NCBI RefSeq assembly: GCF_020921035.1
Contig: NC_063155.1
Coordinates: 27,707,294-27,771,293 of the forward strand
Source: Rhodamnia argentea
Lineage: Eukaryota; Streptophyta; Magnoliopsida; Myrtales; Myrtaceae
Direction of reading: 5' to 3'
Length of the DNA stretch: 64,000 bases
Part shown: positions 22,715 through 34,547 of the stretch, in pieces
Layout of the letters: every line of letters begins with the position of its first letter
Numbering within the stretch: position 1 is the first letter of the stretch
Program-made: the position numbers and the translations under genes
The notes under the pieces: generated by a model
The model's database searches: none
What the model was told of the DNA's origin: nothing
The model's input: the letters and a program-made list of their open reading frames with translations, nothing else

Positions 22715-24010
22715 TTGGCCCGGGCACGGGGAATTTAAGCATGGGGTGATGGGAATGCGGGCCGGGCTTTGATGGACTCGTGCCGGGGTGCCGGTGACTT
22801 GGGCATGGGAGCCGGGCACTCGGGCACTGTCCTATAGTCTTGGGTTTGGCCTCAAGAGACTTGTGCCCAGCCTTTGTGGACTCAGGCCTAATCATCGTGG
22901 ACCCGAGCATGGGTACTAGAGTCCTAAGCCCGTACTCTGTAACCCCGGGCTCAACCTTGATGGACTTGAGCGCCGAAGGTCCTAGCCTCGGGTGCCAATG
23001 GCGGGTGTGGAAGCTTCATGGCCACCGAAGACCCAAGCACAAGCATCGAGGACTTGGCCCGGCCTCCACGGATGCTGACGGGCCTCGATAGTCTTGGGCC
23101 TTGGTGCCAATGACTTGGGCACAAGAATAGTGTACTCGAACATGTGCACTAAGATCCCGAGCTTGGCCTATGTGGACTTGGGCAGAGCCCCGATAGACAT
23201 GGGCCCGGATGTCGAACTATGGTGTTTGGCCTAGCCTCTATGGAACCGGCCCAAGCGCCGCTAACTTGGTCGTGGAAGCTCGGTACCTATGGTTGTTGGG
23301 GGACCTAAGCACCCTACACAGAGGTCTCAAGCCCGGCCTCCGTGGACCCATGCCCGACCTTAATGGACCCAAGGCTAGGAGCTGGTGACATGGGTGTAGG
23401 AGCCGAATTCCCAAGCTTGGCTGTCAAGGAACCGGTCCTAGCCTTGATGGACTTGGGAGGGCTCGAGATCCATGCCCGACCTTAATGGACCCAAGGCTAG
23501 GAACCGGCGACATGGGTGTAGGAGCCGAATTCCCAAGCTTGGTTGTCAAGGAATCGGTCCCAGCCTTGATGGACGTGGGATTGGGAGTCGGGTACCCAAG
23601 CATCGAATGTGGACTTAGGCACGAGTATTAGGGTCTTGAGCATGACCGTTAAGGACTCGGGAATAGGCAATGATGTCTCGGGCTTGGCCCTTTGGACTCA
23701 AGCTTGGGTGCCGATAACTCGACGAAGGAGCCGGGTCTTGGGCTCGATATCGAGGGACCATGGCCTAGCCTCTATGGACCTGTGCCTAGCCATCGAGGAA
23801 CATGGCCCCGGCCTTTATTGGCCATGGTGCCAATGACTTCGGCGCAAGAGTCAAGTACCTCGGAGTGGTAGCTGTGCACTTGAGCACGGGGACCAATGTC
23901 TCAAGCCTAGCCTCTATAGACTCGGGCCAGGCCTCTTTCCTTGAGCTTGCTGTCGAGGACTCCGGCACAAGCGTCATGATTTCTACACACAAGCGCCAAG
24001 GTCATTGATT
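22715..24010. repeat. GC-rich degenerate tandem array (about 1.3 kb)
   Basis: The whole block is built from variants of two phrases, roughly CCTTGATGGACTTGGGC and GGTGCCGATGACTTGGGC, recurring every 30-60 bp on the plus strand with heavy drift. A larger unit of 122 bp is duplicated almost exactly at 23349-23470 and 23471-23592. ORFs through it (for example 22840-23091) only translate the repeat. The sharp base-composition change at both edges marks it off from the AT-rich flanks. Confidence 0.75.
23349..23592. repeat. 122-bp direct tandem repeat, two copies
   Basis: Copy 1 starts CATGCCCGACCTTAATGG at 23349 and copy 2 starts with the same bases at 23471. The copies share GACATGGGTGTAGGAGCCG and AATTCCCAAGCTTGG with few substitutions, so this is the most recent duplication within the array. 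Confidence 0.85.
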
Positions 24011-25789
24011 CAAGTGTCGATATCTAGTTATATTCTGAATCTAATTTTTGAAAGAGAAAATCATTTTCCCTAATTAAAGCACAGGTTTCGATTGACTATG
24101 AAAAAAATTATTTACTGGTTCATTTTTCTAAGCAATTTAAACATTGCAAAATGAGAAAAAAAAATTCAAGTTTTTTTTTTTTTTTTCGCAGAACAAGCAA
24201 AACCTTCATCAATTCAAAAAGTCAATTGCCACCTTTTGTGATGTGGCGATTCTCTAGACCAGGAAGTAGATTCAAGTTGACCTTTCATTTTCCATGTACC
24301 AAAAAAAAAAAAAATTCCGCTTTTCCCCCAAGAACCGATCTAATTTGCTATCGTTACTTCTAAGAGTGGAGTGTCAAGCCTATTCTCTAAAAGAATAACA
24401 TGCGTATGTTATTTCATGTGTTATGTTTTAAAGTTTAACATAATCGAAGAAATTTAGAGAATGTGAGTCAGCCCTTGCTTTTGCTTGAAGTTTTATCTTC
24501 GAACTTGGAAGGAGAACCTCTCGAGTTGGGATGATCCCCATTATCATCAAAACCTACTTTTGACTGAAATCAACTTCTCATAAGTCAAAAAGGTGCCCGA
24601 TCAAGATCTTCAGACAATCTTGACCACTTTTTCTGTTTTAAGAATCTCGTTCCGGCTCTTAGCAGTGGGAAAAATAACATCAATAATTTCTAAACTTTAA
24701 CCCGTATGATTTTTGAATTATTATTAAATACTCAATGCAGTCCATTTCATTAGTTCGAGTTAACGAAAATTTAGCGACTTGCCTTTCAATCCTTGTAGTT
24801 CTAAAACTAGGCGACCCGAAAGGAGGGAAATACTGATACAAAAGAACGTGGATAAGACAATTGCATTCATTGTCACATGTTCTCATATCTTGTTGACCGG
24901 TCATTTCAATAGTCCATCTCAGCATCGAATACTCGGTGTCATCAAATAACGTTTGACTAGCTGTTTGATTAAAAAAAAGAAACGGATTACTATTGACCCT
25001 TTAGGAATAATTCAAAATTCACGTGAAACAACTTAAAAATCCAAATATGACATTACAAATTAGGGGCAAAACTTAGGGAAGCTCAGCGCCATTCCCCTAC
25101 CCCCGATGAAATAATGCAGGCAATTATTCGATCCGCGAAACAAAAGGCTATAACCATTTAGGACCCCTTTTGCACACAAGTAAAAGGAAAAGTTGACAAG
25201 ACAAAAAGTTGTTCTTGTATCGGAACGGAACCCTTTTGTGAGCTGTGTACACGGAGAAAGGAGATGCTGACCCTAGCGAAGGCCCAAAATAAAAGAGAAA
25301 GGATTCGATTTGGACACGCAATAAGCTCCAATAGCTGGATCTACACATTCGTTCATGCTTCCAACGACTCTTGACCCCTTCTTCATTTGACACTTCACAT
25401 TTAGTATGTGAACGGTTCGGTCCGGTCCGATTCGATTTTTCAAGAAATTCGGACCAACCCTATCCGTTAAGGTGAGGATTGAACCAAATCGAACCGATCT
25501 GTTAGGAGACTTGTACCCTCCTTGCATACTAGGGTTGTTCATAAGTTTGGTTTTATATTCACAAGATTGCAGCAGCAGCTTTGCGTCTTTTGCTCTCCGG
25601 ATGATGGATGTACTTTCATCTCTTTTATTACGTTGGGGTTCGTACAATTGTGGTGTTTGACATTTCATTTTCGTGTTGAACCGACTGCAATTATAGAGTA
25701 CGCCTGCTCGATTGGCCCGATTTGGACCATACAAGCAAGTACACTCGGATACACGTCGACATGATCGGTTACTGTCTTCCTTTTTCTTT
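24011..25789. other. Gene-free stretch
   Basis: AT-rich sequence with poly-A/T tracts near 24152-24186 and 24300-24314. A tract near 25409-25500 contains GGTTCGGTCCGGTCCG on one side and GAACCAAATCGAACCG on the other, again resembling hAT subterminal sequence. The 153-codon minus-strand ORF at 25273-25734 runs through that tract and has no recognisable domain. Confidence 0.4.
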
Positions 25790-26480
25790 TGAAAGGGGAT
25801 CAGTACCGTAAAAAAAAAACCCTCAATTTTAACTCAAATTCTAGTTTTATTCTAAACTTTATTTTATCTTATAAAAATTTTCAAACTTCAAGTTCAATCT
25901 CAATTTTACCCTAAATCAATTTTTTGTTTGATAAAAAAATCATAAACCTTTATTTGAGTCTTATATTTTCCATGTTAACCCTTTGTTCAAAATCGCACTT
26001 AGTGATCTTACGTGGCATTTTCACATCATTGTCCTAGTTTGTATCCAAATTTCAGATATAGGAAGACGTCTTTTAGATATGAGTTTCCATGTCAACCCAA
26101 AACGATGTATTTTTTGACATGAAATGTGGGCGAAAAGCTAGAGCAATTAGGGTTGATTTCCTTCAATTGTTTTTAGTCTTAAGAGAGTCTTCTTTCCCTC
26201 TCGGTTTAGAATTTATGATTTTAAGCTCAATCTTTGATCTCTTGTGCTTGAAAGTCTTCCATCTCTTGCGGCCGGAGAGCTCGCTCTTGGGACACTTGGT
26301 TTAGGATGCTCGAACAACTCTTGTTTGGAAGCTTTCTATCTCTCGATTGTCGACGGAAAGATTTTGGAGGAGGATTAATGCTAGCAGATTTAGGACTCAA
26401 GTAAAAGTTGATGATTTTTTACGAGACAAAAAAATTTAGGGTAGAAATGAGATTGGATCTAAAGTTAAAGATTTATTTTT
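25790..26480. repeat. Probable non-autonomous element with inverted arms
   Basis: The left arm (about 25815-25980) has repeated phrases of the type TCAATTTTACCCTAAATC, ATAAAAATTTTCAAACTT and TTTATTTGAGTC. The reverse complement of the right end (26400-26480) reads TCATTTCTACCCTAAATTT followed by TCGTAAAAAATCATC, matching the left arm. No coding content was recognised in the middle. Confidence 0.5.
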
Positions 26481-27390
26481 TAGAACATTAGGCCTTTGAA
26501 AAGGTGAGGACATACGAGTGTAATGGGTCAAGTGTGATTTGAGATGAATGAAATGCTAATGTAATGCTGAGGCCCGAACAGACCGGCCCTAGTTTTTTTG
26601 AGCTCAAATAGTGCGAAGTCGAGCCACTCAGCCTAAAACTATCTTCAAGTTCCGAGTCAAGAGTCATGCAAAAATAAATCCGTTTAGGCTTGGGGAGGTC
26701 TATTACATATAAATAAATGCGAGAAAGAGAAAATTGATCAATGCCGGAAGAAAGAGACGGGATCTTATTTTGTTTGTCCCGTATCAAATTATCCTCTCTC
26801 TAATTTGCCTCTTTGTAGAGCGTAACAATTGAACTTCGTACTTATGATGTTAGCGTCCCTACCTCTCAATCTCTTTATCAGTAGGATCGTATAGCTATCG
26901 GCAAAGAGATGGGATTGGAGAGGTAAAATTGATGATCGATTTTACGTCCGTAAGGCAATTGGATGATCATAAGAAAATCAGAATCAGATGGCACCCAAGA
27001 GCATAATAAAGGAGAGAAGCGAATCATCGCCGAATGATGCCGTAATTACGCCAGCAACGGGAGGGCATTTTCGGGACCCGACCCGGACAGCTCCTCCAGT
27101 CCCAGTGTGCCTGCGGTCCGTCCTTGGAAACGTCTTCAAATCTCTCTTTGACCGTCGTACGCAATCTCTCTCTCCCCGAGAAGAACCTTTTTAAATATGT
27201 CGCGAGCATGAATGCGAAAATCAATTAATGGAATCAGTAATGATCGCCTCTCTCGCACGACCCTTTTTAGCCGCTGTTGCAGGGACACACGGGACGGACT
27301 CTCTCTGTCTCTCTCTCTCGACCTTTTCAATCACTGTCATCATCGTCATCATCTGATTTTTAAAGCTTTCCTTGCCTCAGATTCTCCAGA
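26481..27390. other. Upstream region of the PSS1 gene
   Basis: No gene recognised. Contains CT-rich stretches near 27165-27180 and 27298-27322. The last few hundred bases are presumably promoter of the phosphatidylserine synthase gene. Confidence 0.45.
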
Positions 27391-27398
27391 TATAAATA
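27391..27398 (+). promoter_or_regulatory. Candidate TATA box of the PSS1 gene
   Basis: TATAAATA lies just upstream of the G+C- and CT-rich leader exon (about 27420-27685) of the phosphatidylserine synthase gene. Confidence 0.45.
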
Positions 27399-27480
27399 AT
27401 TTCTGGATGCAGGGCGAAAAGGGTGTGTCCATCTTCTAGTTCTTGGCTCTCCTCAACTCGCACTTCCTCTGATGCATTGA

Positions 27481-27678
27481 ATGCTCCGCCACTTCATTAA
27501 TCAGCGCGGGCGCCCGAGCGCACAAGAGTCTCGAGGACCGATCAACCGTCGCGGCGGCGGCCGTGGCGGTTCCCCTTCGCGCCGTCTCTACGATCGGACC
27601 GCCCAGATCTTCTCGTCTGCGATCGTACGACCCAGGGATCCTCTGTCAGCCCGTCCCTTCTCTGTCTCTCTCTCTTAA
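27481..27678 (+). other. Possible 65-codon upstream ORF in the PSS1 leader
   Basis: An ATG-initiated frame of 65 codons lies entirely inside the inferred non-coding first exon of PSS1. It ends with TAA at 27676-27678, eight bases before the donor CTAC|GTAAGT at 27685/27686. The translation is Arg/Ser-rich (MLRHFINQRGRPSAQ...). If transcription starts near 27420 it would precede the main ORF in the mature mRNA. Whether it is translated is unknown. Confidence 0.35.
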
Positions 27679-29528
27679 TCTCTACGTAAGTCTTGCCTCA
27701 GTATCTTTACCTACTTCCCCTTTTGGGTCATCGTTTTTATGGACCCTCTTCGTGTTTTTCCGTTTTTGGCCTCAGCTCTCTCTTGTGCTGTGCTGTGTTG
27801 TGTTGTGTCGTCGTTGCTCAATGTTCTCGCGACTTTCATTTTCGTTTTTTTCTCTAATCACTGAGTGAAAGAGACGCAGATAATGAAATCTTCTGGCATC
27901 TCTGTTCATATCTTCCCCTCGTTATTGCTTCTCTATTAAGCTTAATCCTTCACGTGTTTCATTTATATTTTTTTCCGGCTCGGAAAGGTCGTCTCTTTCG
28001 TGTGCATGTTGATACCCACTGCTCTCCTCTTCTTTTCTGATTGTTGTAAGATTATTCTCGCTTGGAGTTATTGTATAAGTCAGAGTGGGGCCGACCGATT
28101 CGCATTTATTTGGTGTTGGTCTTTAATGAATACCTGTAGATCCCAATTATCAAAGGTTTTCCGTACTCTTTTCTGGTAATGGTAAGCCATCTTAATTCGA
28201 AATAGTTGGTAGTGTTTGGTAGTTGCACAGTGGCTAGATGCCTTCCAGGTTTTATCTTGTAGGGATGCGAATTGTAGGAAAACCATCCCTTTTTGTGGGA
28301 CTGTGATTCCTATGTATTAGCCCAAGTTATTTTTTTTTTCTTGGTTAATCGAAAGATAAAGAAAACACGGCACGGAACTTGGGTGATGGTTGTTGCAAAC
28401 ACTTTGTTAAGAAAAATGAATTAACAAATAACTTTGGCGAAATTCCTGGTGTATCTCAATTTCCTGAAATCAGAGTATAGAATTCCAACGTTTTCTTTTT
28501 TAGGTGAAGTTGGTTATGTTTTTGTATTTGCTAGTCAATATTGATTTGGATTTCTATTTATTAATTTTTTTTTCACTCGAAGAATGAATGCACAACATAT
28601 TGAAGCTGTACCTGATATTGCGGATGCTTCTTAGAATCTATGCTTTTAAAGGTTTTGAGATAGATGTTCATCATATTCTTCTTAACTTGCTGAATTTAGA
28701 TAGATACAAAATGCAAAGTCCGGGTTAAGCAAGCAAGGTATAATTGCTTTGTTGGAAAGTTGAGTAGCTTTTTTTAATGGTATTGTGGTCACTTTGTAGC
28801 TATAGCAGCACGTAGAATTCTTCAATGTCGGAAACTTTGTTTCAATGGGTGCTTATATCATTGGAGTGTTGCTGAATGTAAGTGCATTATCTGGGGCAAC
28901 CTGTAGGGGTCCATAAAAGTATTTGGGATGTGGTGGATTTAAAGATCAGAAATCCCATGTACTTTTTTACCTGCAGATGTTCTTTCTTTTTTTTTTTTGG
29001 GCGCGGGGGTGGGGACGGAGATGCTCTTGAAAGATTACTGCATATTGTGATGAGCACTTAATGGAACTAAGAATTGCAATCTACACGTTACAGTACATTT
29101 CTCACAGGCCAAAAAGTGATTACTTTATCTTGTGTTGGGAAAATCTGAGAAGTGATCATTTTTGCTATGCCTTTTTTTTTTTTATCTGGGTTGAAAAGGG
29201 TGGGGGGAAGATCAGCTTTTTGCGTGGAAAGACGGTGTCGGGACTAATTTAATCATAGACTCACTTTTTACTACGGGCAGATGTTAATATGGTGCATGCG
29301 TTTGTTTCTTCTGGACAGCACTAATTTTTAAGGATGTTACATTCGCTATGGTTGGCTCTAATTAGTTGTTGGGAGAACAGTGTTTCTTCTTTAATTTAAT
29401 TACCGAGCTTTCCTTGGGTGGTCTTCTGATTGTAGTTTTATACGATCTTTATTCTCTTGGAACTAGCAGTTTCGTGTCTGATTTTTTATGTCCTTATCAT
29501 CTTCCATGATTTGCAGTTACTACATCTT

Positions 29529-29549
29529 ATGAGCTATGGAGCCTCATGA
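29529..29549 (+). other. Six-codon upstream ORF overlapping the PSS1 start
   Basis: ATG AGC TAT GGA GCC TCA TGA begins 7 bases before the main ATG (29536) in another frame and ends inside the coding region, so ribosomes initiating here would bypass or reinitiate near the main start. Confidence 0.6.
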
Positions 29550-32500
29550 TCATAGAAGACAAAAGAGACAGAATACTCTTTTGCTTTCAAATGGCGATGG
29601 CATTGTGACTACGGTTGATGAATTAGATCCTTGGACTGCATGGGCATACAAGCCACGGACCATATCCCTCTTACTTATTGGAGCATGTTTTCTGATGTAA
29701 GCATATACTGACTGGCAACCGTAGTTCAGATGATACGCAAGCTTATGTTGAGTTTCTTCCATATGGCTATCATTGAACGAAAGACTCTCTTCCTTTAAAC
29801 TGCGATGTGTTTCTGGTTCACATTAATGTTTAAGTGAATGTGAACTACGGCCAAAAAAATGGAAAAAAAGTGGGTGTATTCTGCAATCTGTTTCTTTATT
29901 CCTTGTGGTGGCATTGTCAGACCTGATTGCTTTCTATGCTGTGCATTGCGTAACCTATCTTAGGAACTGGAAAAAGATTTGATGATATTTCTTTAACTGA
30001 TAGGAACATATGATTTATTGACCTTTTTTTGGGCTAATGGAATTTGGTACTGAAAGTGTTGTAATGTAAATTAAACTATACTTGAGCTGTTGGTTAACAT
30101 CCAAAGTTGAAATATATTATGTCCAGATGGGCAAGTGGAGCTCTTGATCCAGAAAGCAGTGAATCTGGTGATGTCGTCACATCTGTGAAAAGGTGCACTA
30201 TCATGTTTTACCTCGAATGCTTCATGTTATATTTAATTTAGTTCGCCCATCAAGAATTATCCTTTTAATGCCTTTACTTTGGTTGTTTATTGAAGGGGTG
30301 TATGGGCCATGATTGCGGTGTTTCTAGCTTATTGCTTGCTGCAAGCCCCTTCCACGTAAGTCTTTTTGTTATTCACTTACATTTAACCAGTGGTTTGTCT
30401 CTCTTTCTCATTTTGTGCACGTACTTTGCTTACGGGTATAGGAAATTAGTCTATGTTGTTTTATATATATTCCTGACCTCTGGAGAATAAAAGAGATTAA
30501 ATCGTCATCTTATTCACTTCTTCAGAACTAAAATGGAGGGACATGACAGAATGAATGAGGGAATGAAGTTTTAGAATGGAAGGAGGAAGTGGATAGAGTC
30601 TTAACTACGATTCTTTTGTATGGTTGTGATTGTGATGCCATAGCTCGCCACATTGCTTAAATGGTTGCATCTTGACTTGTTGAGTAAATGCAGAATATAA
30701 GTCAATCCTTCAAAATAGAGAAGTGGATTGCGCGACAACAGATATGATCATTCTTGCAAAGTTTGCCACCTCAATTTAGTGTACTTACAATTTTCGTTGT
30801 TCTTGTATTTACCTTTGCAATGAGCTTGGGGCTTTTTTTTATAGGTATCATTGGCAGATTATAGTGATATCGTGCAATGTTTTTGAATGATGGGTTTAAG
30901 AATGGAGAATGGGATTGTGTGACAGTCATGGCTCGTGATAAGTGTTAATGCCTTTGGTTTACCAGTTCTTGTTTGGTTTCTAGCACATTCTGATCTTCTA
31001 ATGGCTTATGGTCAGATTAAGCTGCTTTTGTGCGTCTAATTTTCAGTTTCTGTTTGTGGTTTTATCCAACTTTCGCTTTCTGCTGCAATAGTTAGGGTCT
31101 GTCTAACTTTCACCTATCTGCTGCATTATGCAGGATCCTCATTAGGCCTCATCCTGCAATTTGGCGCCTAGTCCATGGCATGGCTGTTATTTACCTTGTT
31201 TCTCTCACATTCTTGCTTTTTCAGGTTGGTTCCCGTGTAGCCAGCCATTTTCATAACTACTCTCTCTGGCCAAGTCTACCTTTCTTTTTCCTGTTTTGTG
31301 ATTATTTTATTGTTACTTCTGGCTAAGTCTACCTTGCTCTTTTTTTTTTCCTGGTTGACGGAGGTTTTATTCTCTATTTATATTTTTTTGGGGATTTGTG
31401 ATTTGGGTCATTGAGGCAAATATTCAGGAAAACTTTAAGGAACTTCAACTAGTCACCATCAAGTATTCTACTGAATATCTATTTCGGCATATGATTGTCT
31501 GCATGTGCTTTCTCAAAGCTTTTTTAATGTCCTATCTGACATTCTGACTAAGATATTCATGCTCGGGGTACTCTGAAGTCTTAAAAGACCTTGTTTGCTA
31601 CTTATCTCTGCCATAACCAGAGGTGCTTAACTGACATCATATTGCAATATGTTCCAGAAGCGTGATGATGCTCGACAATTCATGAAGTTTCTCCATCCTG
31701 ACCTGGGTGTTGGTAACGATTTCACCAGACCTACTTTCATGATGCATTAGTTAGACCTTTAAGTGTTCTTGTGTTGATGCAGTATAGTATGAAAAATTCA
31801 GTTCTTACATTAATACGGTTGGTTGGACTTGGACTGAGTGTTCGAACTTTGCAGAACTTCCTGAACGATCATACGGAGCTGACTGCAGGATTTATCTGCC
31901 AGAAAATCCTACGAGCAGGTTTAAGAATGTTTATGTATGATTTCTTCCTGAATGGTTATTTTATCTTCCCTTGCTTTAAGTCTTATCTTAGGGAACGCCT
32001 ATCTGATTGTTTTCCTTAATTTCATTCCTTTTCCAGGATACACTGTTTGATGAATTCGTGCTTGCCCACATCTTTGGCTGGTGGGGAAAAGCGATATTGA
32101 TTCGTAATCAGCCACTTCTGTGGGTGCTTTCAGTTGGATTTGAGTTCATGGAGGTTTGGCTTTTGGCTTCATGTGTATGCTTATGTGCTTGCAAGCATGT
32201 GAATGCCCCCTCTTGTGTTTGTCTACAGTTGCGGAATGTTTCCTGTTCTCTACTTATAATTAGACTCTTGTTTTCCTCAATAAGTTGCTTTCCTCTTTGG
32301 TTTCAGCTCACGTTTCGTCACATGTTACCCAACTTCAACGAGTGCTGGTGGGACAGCATTATTCTGGATATATTAATATGCAACTGGTTTGGTCAGTTTT
32401 TCCCTTCCCTTTCTTAGGTTTTCTATGAGTTTCCTCCAGTGGATCCTTGTAGTTTAATAATTACTATATGTGTGCATGTAATGATGTATAAATTGGTCTT

Positions 32501-33221
32501 GTAAAAGCGGTTCTACCTATTTTCTTGATTTTATCTGACAGGATTTGTCTGCTTGGATAATTTGTTAAGCTTTGTCACAAATGTACTGGCTTATTTGTAT
32601 GATTGTGTAGCTCCTGTATCATTTGTGTTACAGAGACTGTCATTGCCTTGCTTCATGACAAGCATTGTATAATTAACATGCTTCATGAATTATATTAGTC
32701 AAATTTCTAACGGGTCTTTGGCGATGTCACGTCTTGACTTTTGTCACAATTGACGGTTATACATGCTTCATGAATTATATTAGTCACATTTCTAATGGGT
32801 CTTCAGCGATGTCATGTCTTGACTTTTGTCACAATTGACGGATTAACTGCGCGAAGGAACTTTTTGATTCTTAGTTAAGTTTTTGGTGACTATTTTTCTG
32901 CTTCAACTTTCAGGTATTTGGGCTGGAATGCATACTGTCAGGTATTTCGATGGGAAGACATATGAATGGGTTGGTATAAGTCAACAGCCTAATGTCATAG
33001 GGAAGGTGTGGCTCTGAATCTGACAGAGTAATTTACAGCTTGGACATTGTAATCTATTCCTCATTTTCGTGAATTGATATTAACTATTCATTTTGCAATT
33101 CAAGGATAAAAGTCATAAGCATGATAAATGGATGCATCTGAAGAATCTCTACATCGGATTTTACAGTTCCAGAAAAGAAAATTTTCTTCAGGCAATCCTT
33201 GTATATATAATATGCATGTTG

Positions 33222-33298
<77 letters not shown>

Positions 33299-34126
33299 TG
33301 TGTGAGTGGATTAGTTGAGGAGGGTCATTTGAGTCATGCGGCTTCGTTTTCCATTTGATTTTTTCTCTGGTAAAGTAGTCTAAGGATTGAAAGTTAGGAT
33401 TATCTTTAAAATCAACTCCTCTTCCAAACTTAATGTCTCCCAAACCAAAACCCATGAAAATAACTGTAAAACAAAATAACCAGGACTCAGTTTCATCCAT
33501 AGTAAGCAGTGTATCACATGGCATCTGGTTGCTTGTTTCTGTCGGAGTAATCCCTGTCTTCCAGAGAATATATTGTATATGGGAATTTCAGGAACCTAGA
33601 ACCTTTTTTTTGCTATATCCACATCTTTCTTTCAAGTACCTGGTGTTGGTGCTTTTGCTCTCTTATCTTAGGCAAAAATGACTCGTCTACAGCCAGCTTA
33701 GATTGGTTCTTGTTTCGACCCAAAAAAGAAAAAGAAAAAGAGATTGGTTCTTGCGACACTGTGTCTCTGAACTCTTAAAACTTTATACTTGGTTAACTTA
33801 ATGTGTCTCTGCATGCCACTTTTATGCTCTTAATGGGCGGCTGAGCTTTGCTTTTCAGGTTAAACGGACATTGGGACAATTCACCCCAGCTCAGTGGGAC
33901 AAAGACGAGTGGCACCCCCTGCTTGGTCCATGGCGTTTCATTCAAGTTCTTAGTCTCTGTGTAGTCTTCTTGACGGTGGAGCTGAACACATTCTTTCTCA
34001 AGTTCTGTCTGTGGGTTCCTCCTAGGAACCCGATCATAGTGTATAGGTTGATCCTATGGTGGCTCATTGCAATCCCCACAATCCGTGAATACAATTCATA
34101 TCTCCAGGACAGGTCTCTCTCTCTCT

Positions 34127-34157
<31 letters not shown>

Positions 34158-34547
34158 GGGACATTATCTGGGAATGTTTAGAATCGCAGTTTCAAACTAT
34201 TAGTAGTTCATTAACATGATTAATTTTTTAAATATTCAGGAAAAAAGTGAAAAAGGTCGGGGCTTTAGTTTGGCTTTCGCTGGCAATATCTATCGTGGAA
34301 CTTCTCATATGCATCAAGTTTGGACATGGTAACTTCTCTTGATGGCTAATTCATTGGTGTTTCATTGGTAGATTACATTTTCATCAGTAATGACTTTGTT
34401 TCTGTCGAATTTTCGCAAGGTTTGTATCCAAACCCGATGCCTCGGTGGTTGGTAGTCTTCTGGTCCTCCATCGGTTTGGGCATCGTAGCATTTCTGGTTG
34501 TTTGGTCATGGCAGCTACATAGAAGCATGCAAAGAAAGAGGCATTGA
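29536..34547 (+). CDS. PSS1: Phosphatidylserine synthase, base-exchange type (PSS1)
   Basis: Multi-pass ER membrane enzyme that makes phosphatidylserine by exchanging serine for the head group of an existing phospholipid. Coding exons: 29536-29696, 30127-30192, 30296-30355, 31134-31224, 31658-31712, 31855-31934, 32037-32153, 32307-32391, 32914-33005, 33859-34112, 34240-34328, 34420-34547. They sum to 1278 nt (425 aa), the length of Arabidopsis PSS1. A leader exon (about 27420-27685) and a 1.8-kb leader intron precede them. Conserved stretches include [57 protein letters not shown] and EYNSYLQDR. Many hydrophobic segments span the protein, and the C-terminus ends SMQRKRH, a basic tail. All introns are GT-AG and in frame. 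Confidence 0.95.
32676..32845. repeat. 85-bp tandem duplication in a PSS1 intron
   Basis: ACATGCTTCATGAATTATAT starts at 32676 and again at 32761. The units share TTGACTTTTGTCACAATTGA and differ at about five positions. Located in the intron between the exons ending 32391 and beginning 32914. Confidence 0.85.
33223..33294. repeat. Compound (TG)18(AG)18 microsatellite in a PSS1 intron
   Basis: About 36 bp of TG followed directly by about 36 bp of AG, in the 853-bp intron between exons ending 33005 and beginning 33859. Confidence 0.95.
33700..33753 (+). mobile_element. Micro-insertion with 13-bp target duplication (GACCC-A-rich)
   Basis: AGATTGGTTCTTG occurs at 33700-33712 and 33741-33753. 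The 28 bases between start TTTCGACCC and continue as an A-rich tail with scattered G. Same core as the inserts at 13278 and 20789. It lies in the PSS1 intron 33006-33858. Confidence 0.65.
34113..34157. repeat. CT/CA microsatellite directly at a PSS1 splice donor
   Basis: The donor of the intron after the exon ending 34112 reads GTCTCTCTCTCTCTC and passes straight into CA repeats with one AA interruption. The repeat begins within the splice site itself. Confidence 0.9.

Noticed and set aside
22840-23836. ORFs of 70-83 codons within the GC-rich array
   Set aside because: They simply translate the degenerate repeat; there is no start context, splice structure or family motif.
24163-24220. Poly-T stretch with AATTCAA on both sides as a further micro-insertion
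   Set aside because: The flanking repeat is only about 7 bp in AT-rich DNA, which is expected by chance.
25273-25734. 153-codon minus-strand ORF, the longest unassigned frame in the aldolase-PSS1 interval
   Set aside because: It runs through GGTCCG/GAACC repeat-like sequence, its composition follows that repeat (RSVRFGS, NRIGPDRT), and no domain or family motif is visible.
31261-31360. Direct repeat around CTGGC(C/T)AAGTCTACCTT in a PSS1 intron, possibly another micro-insertion
   Set aside because: The spacer is not A-tailed at the right place and the repeats extend into ordinary T-rich sequence; it looks like a local duplication.
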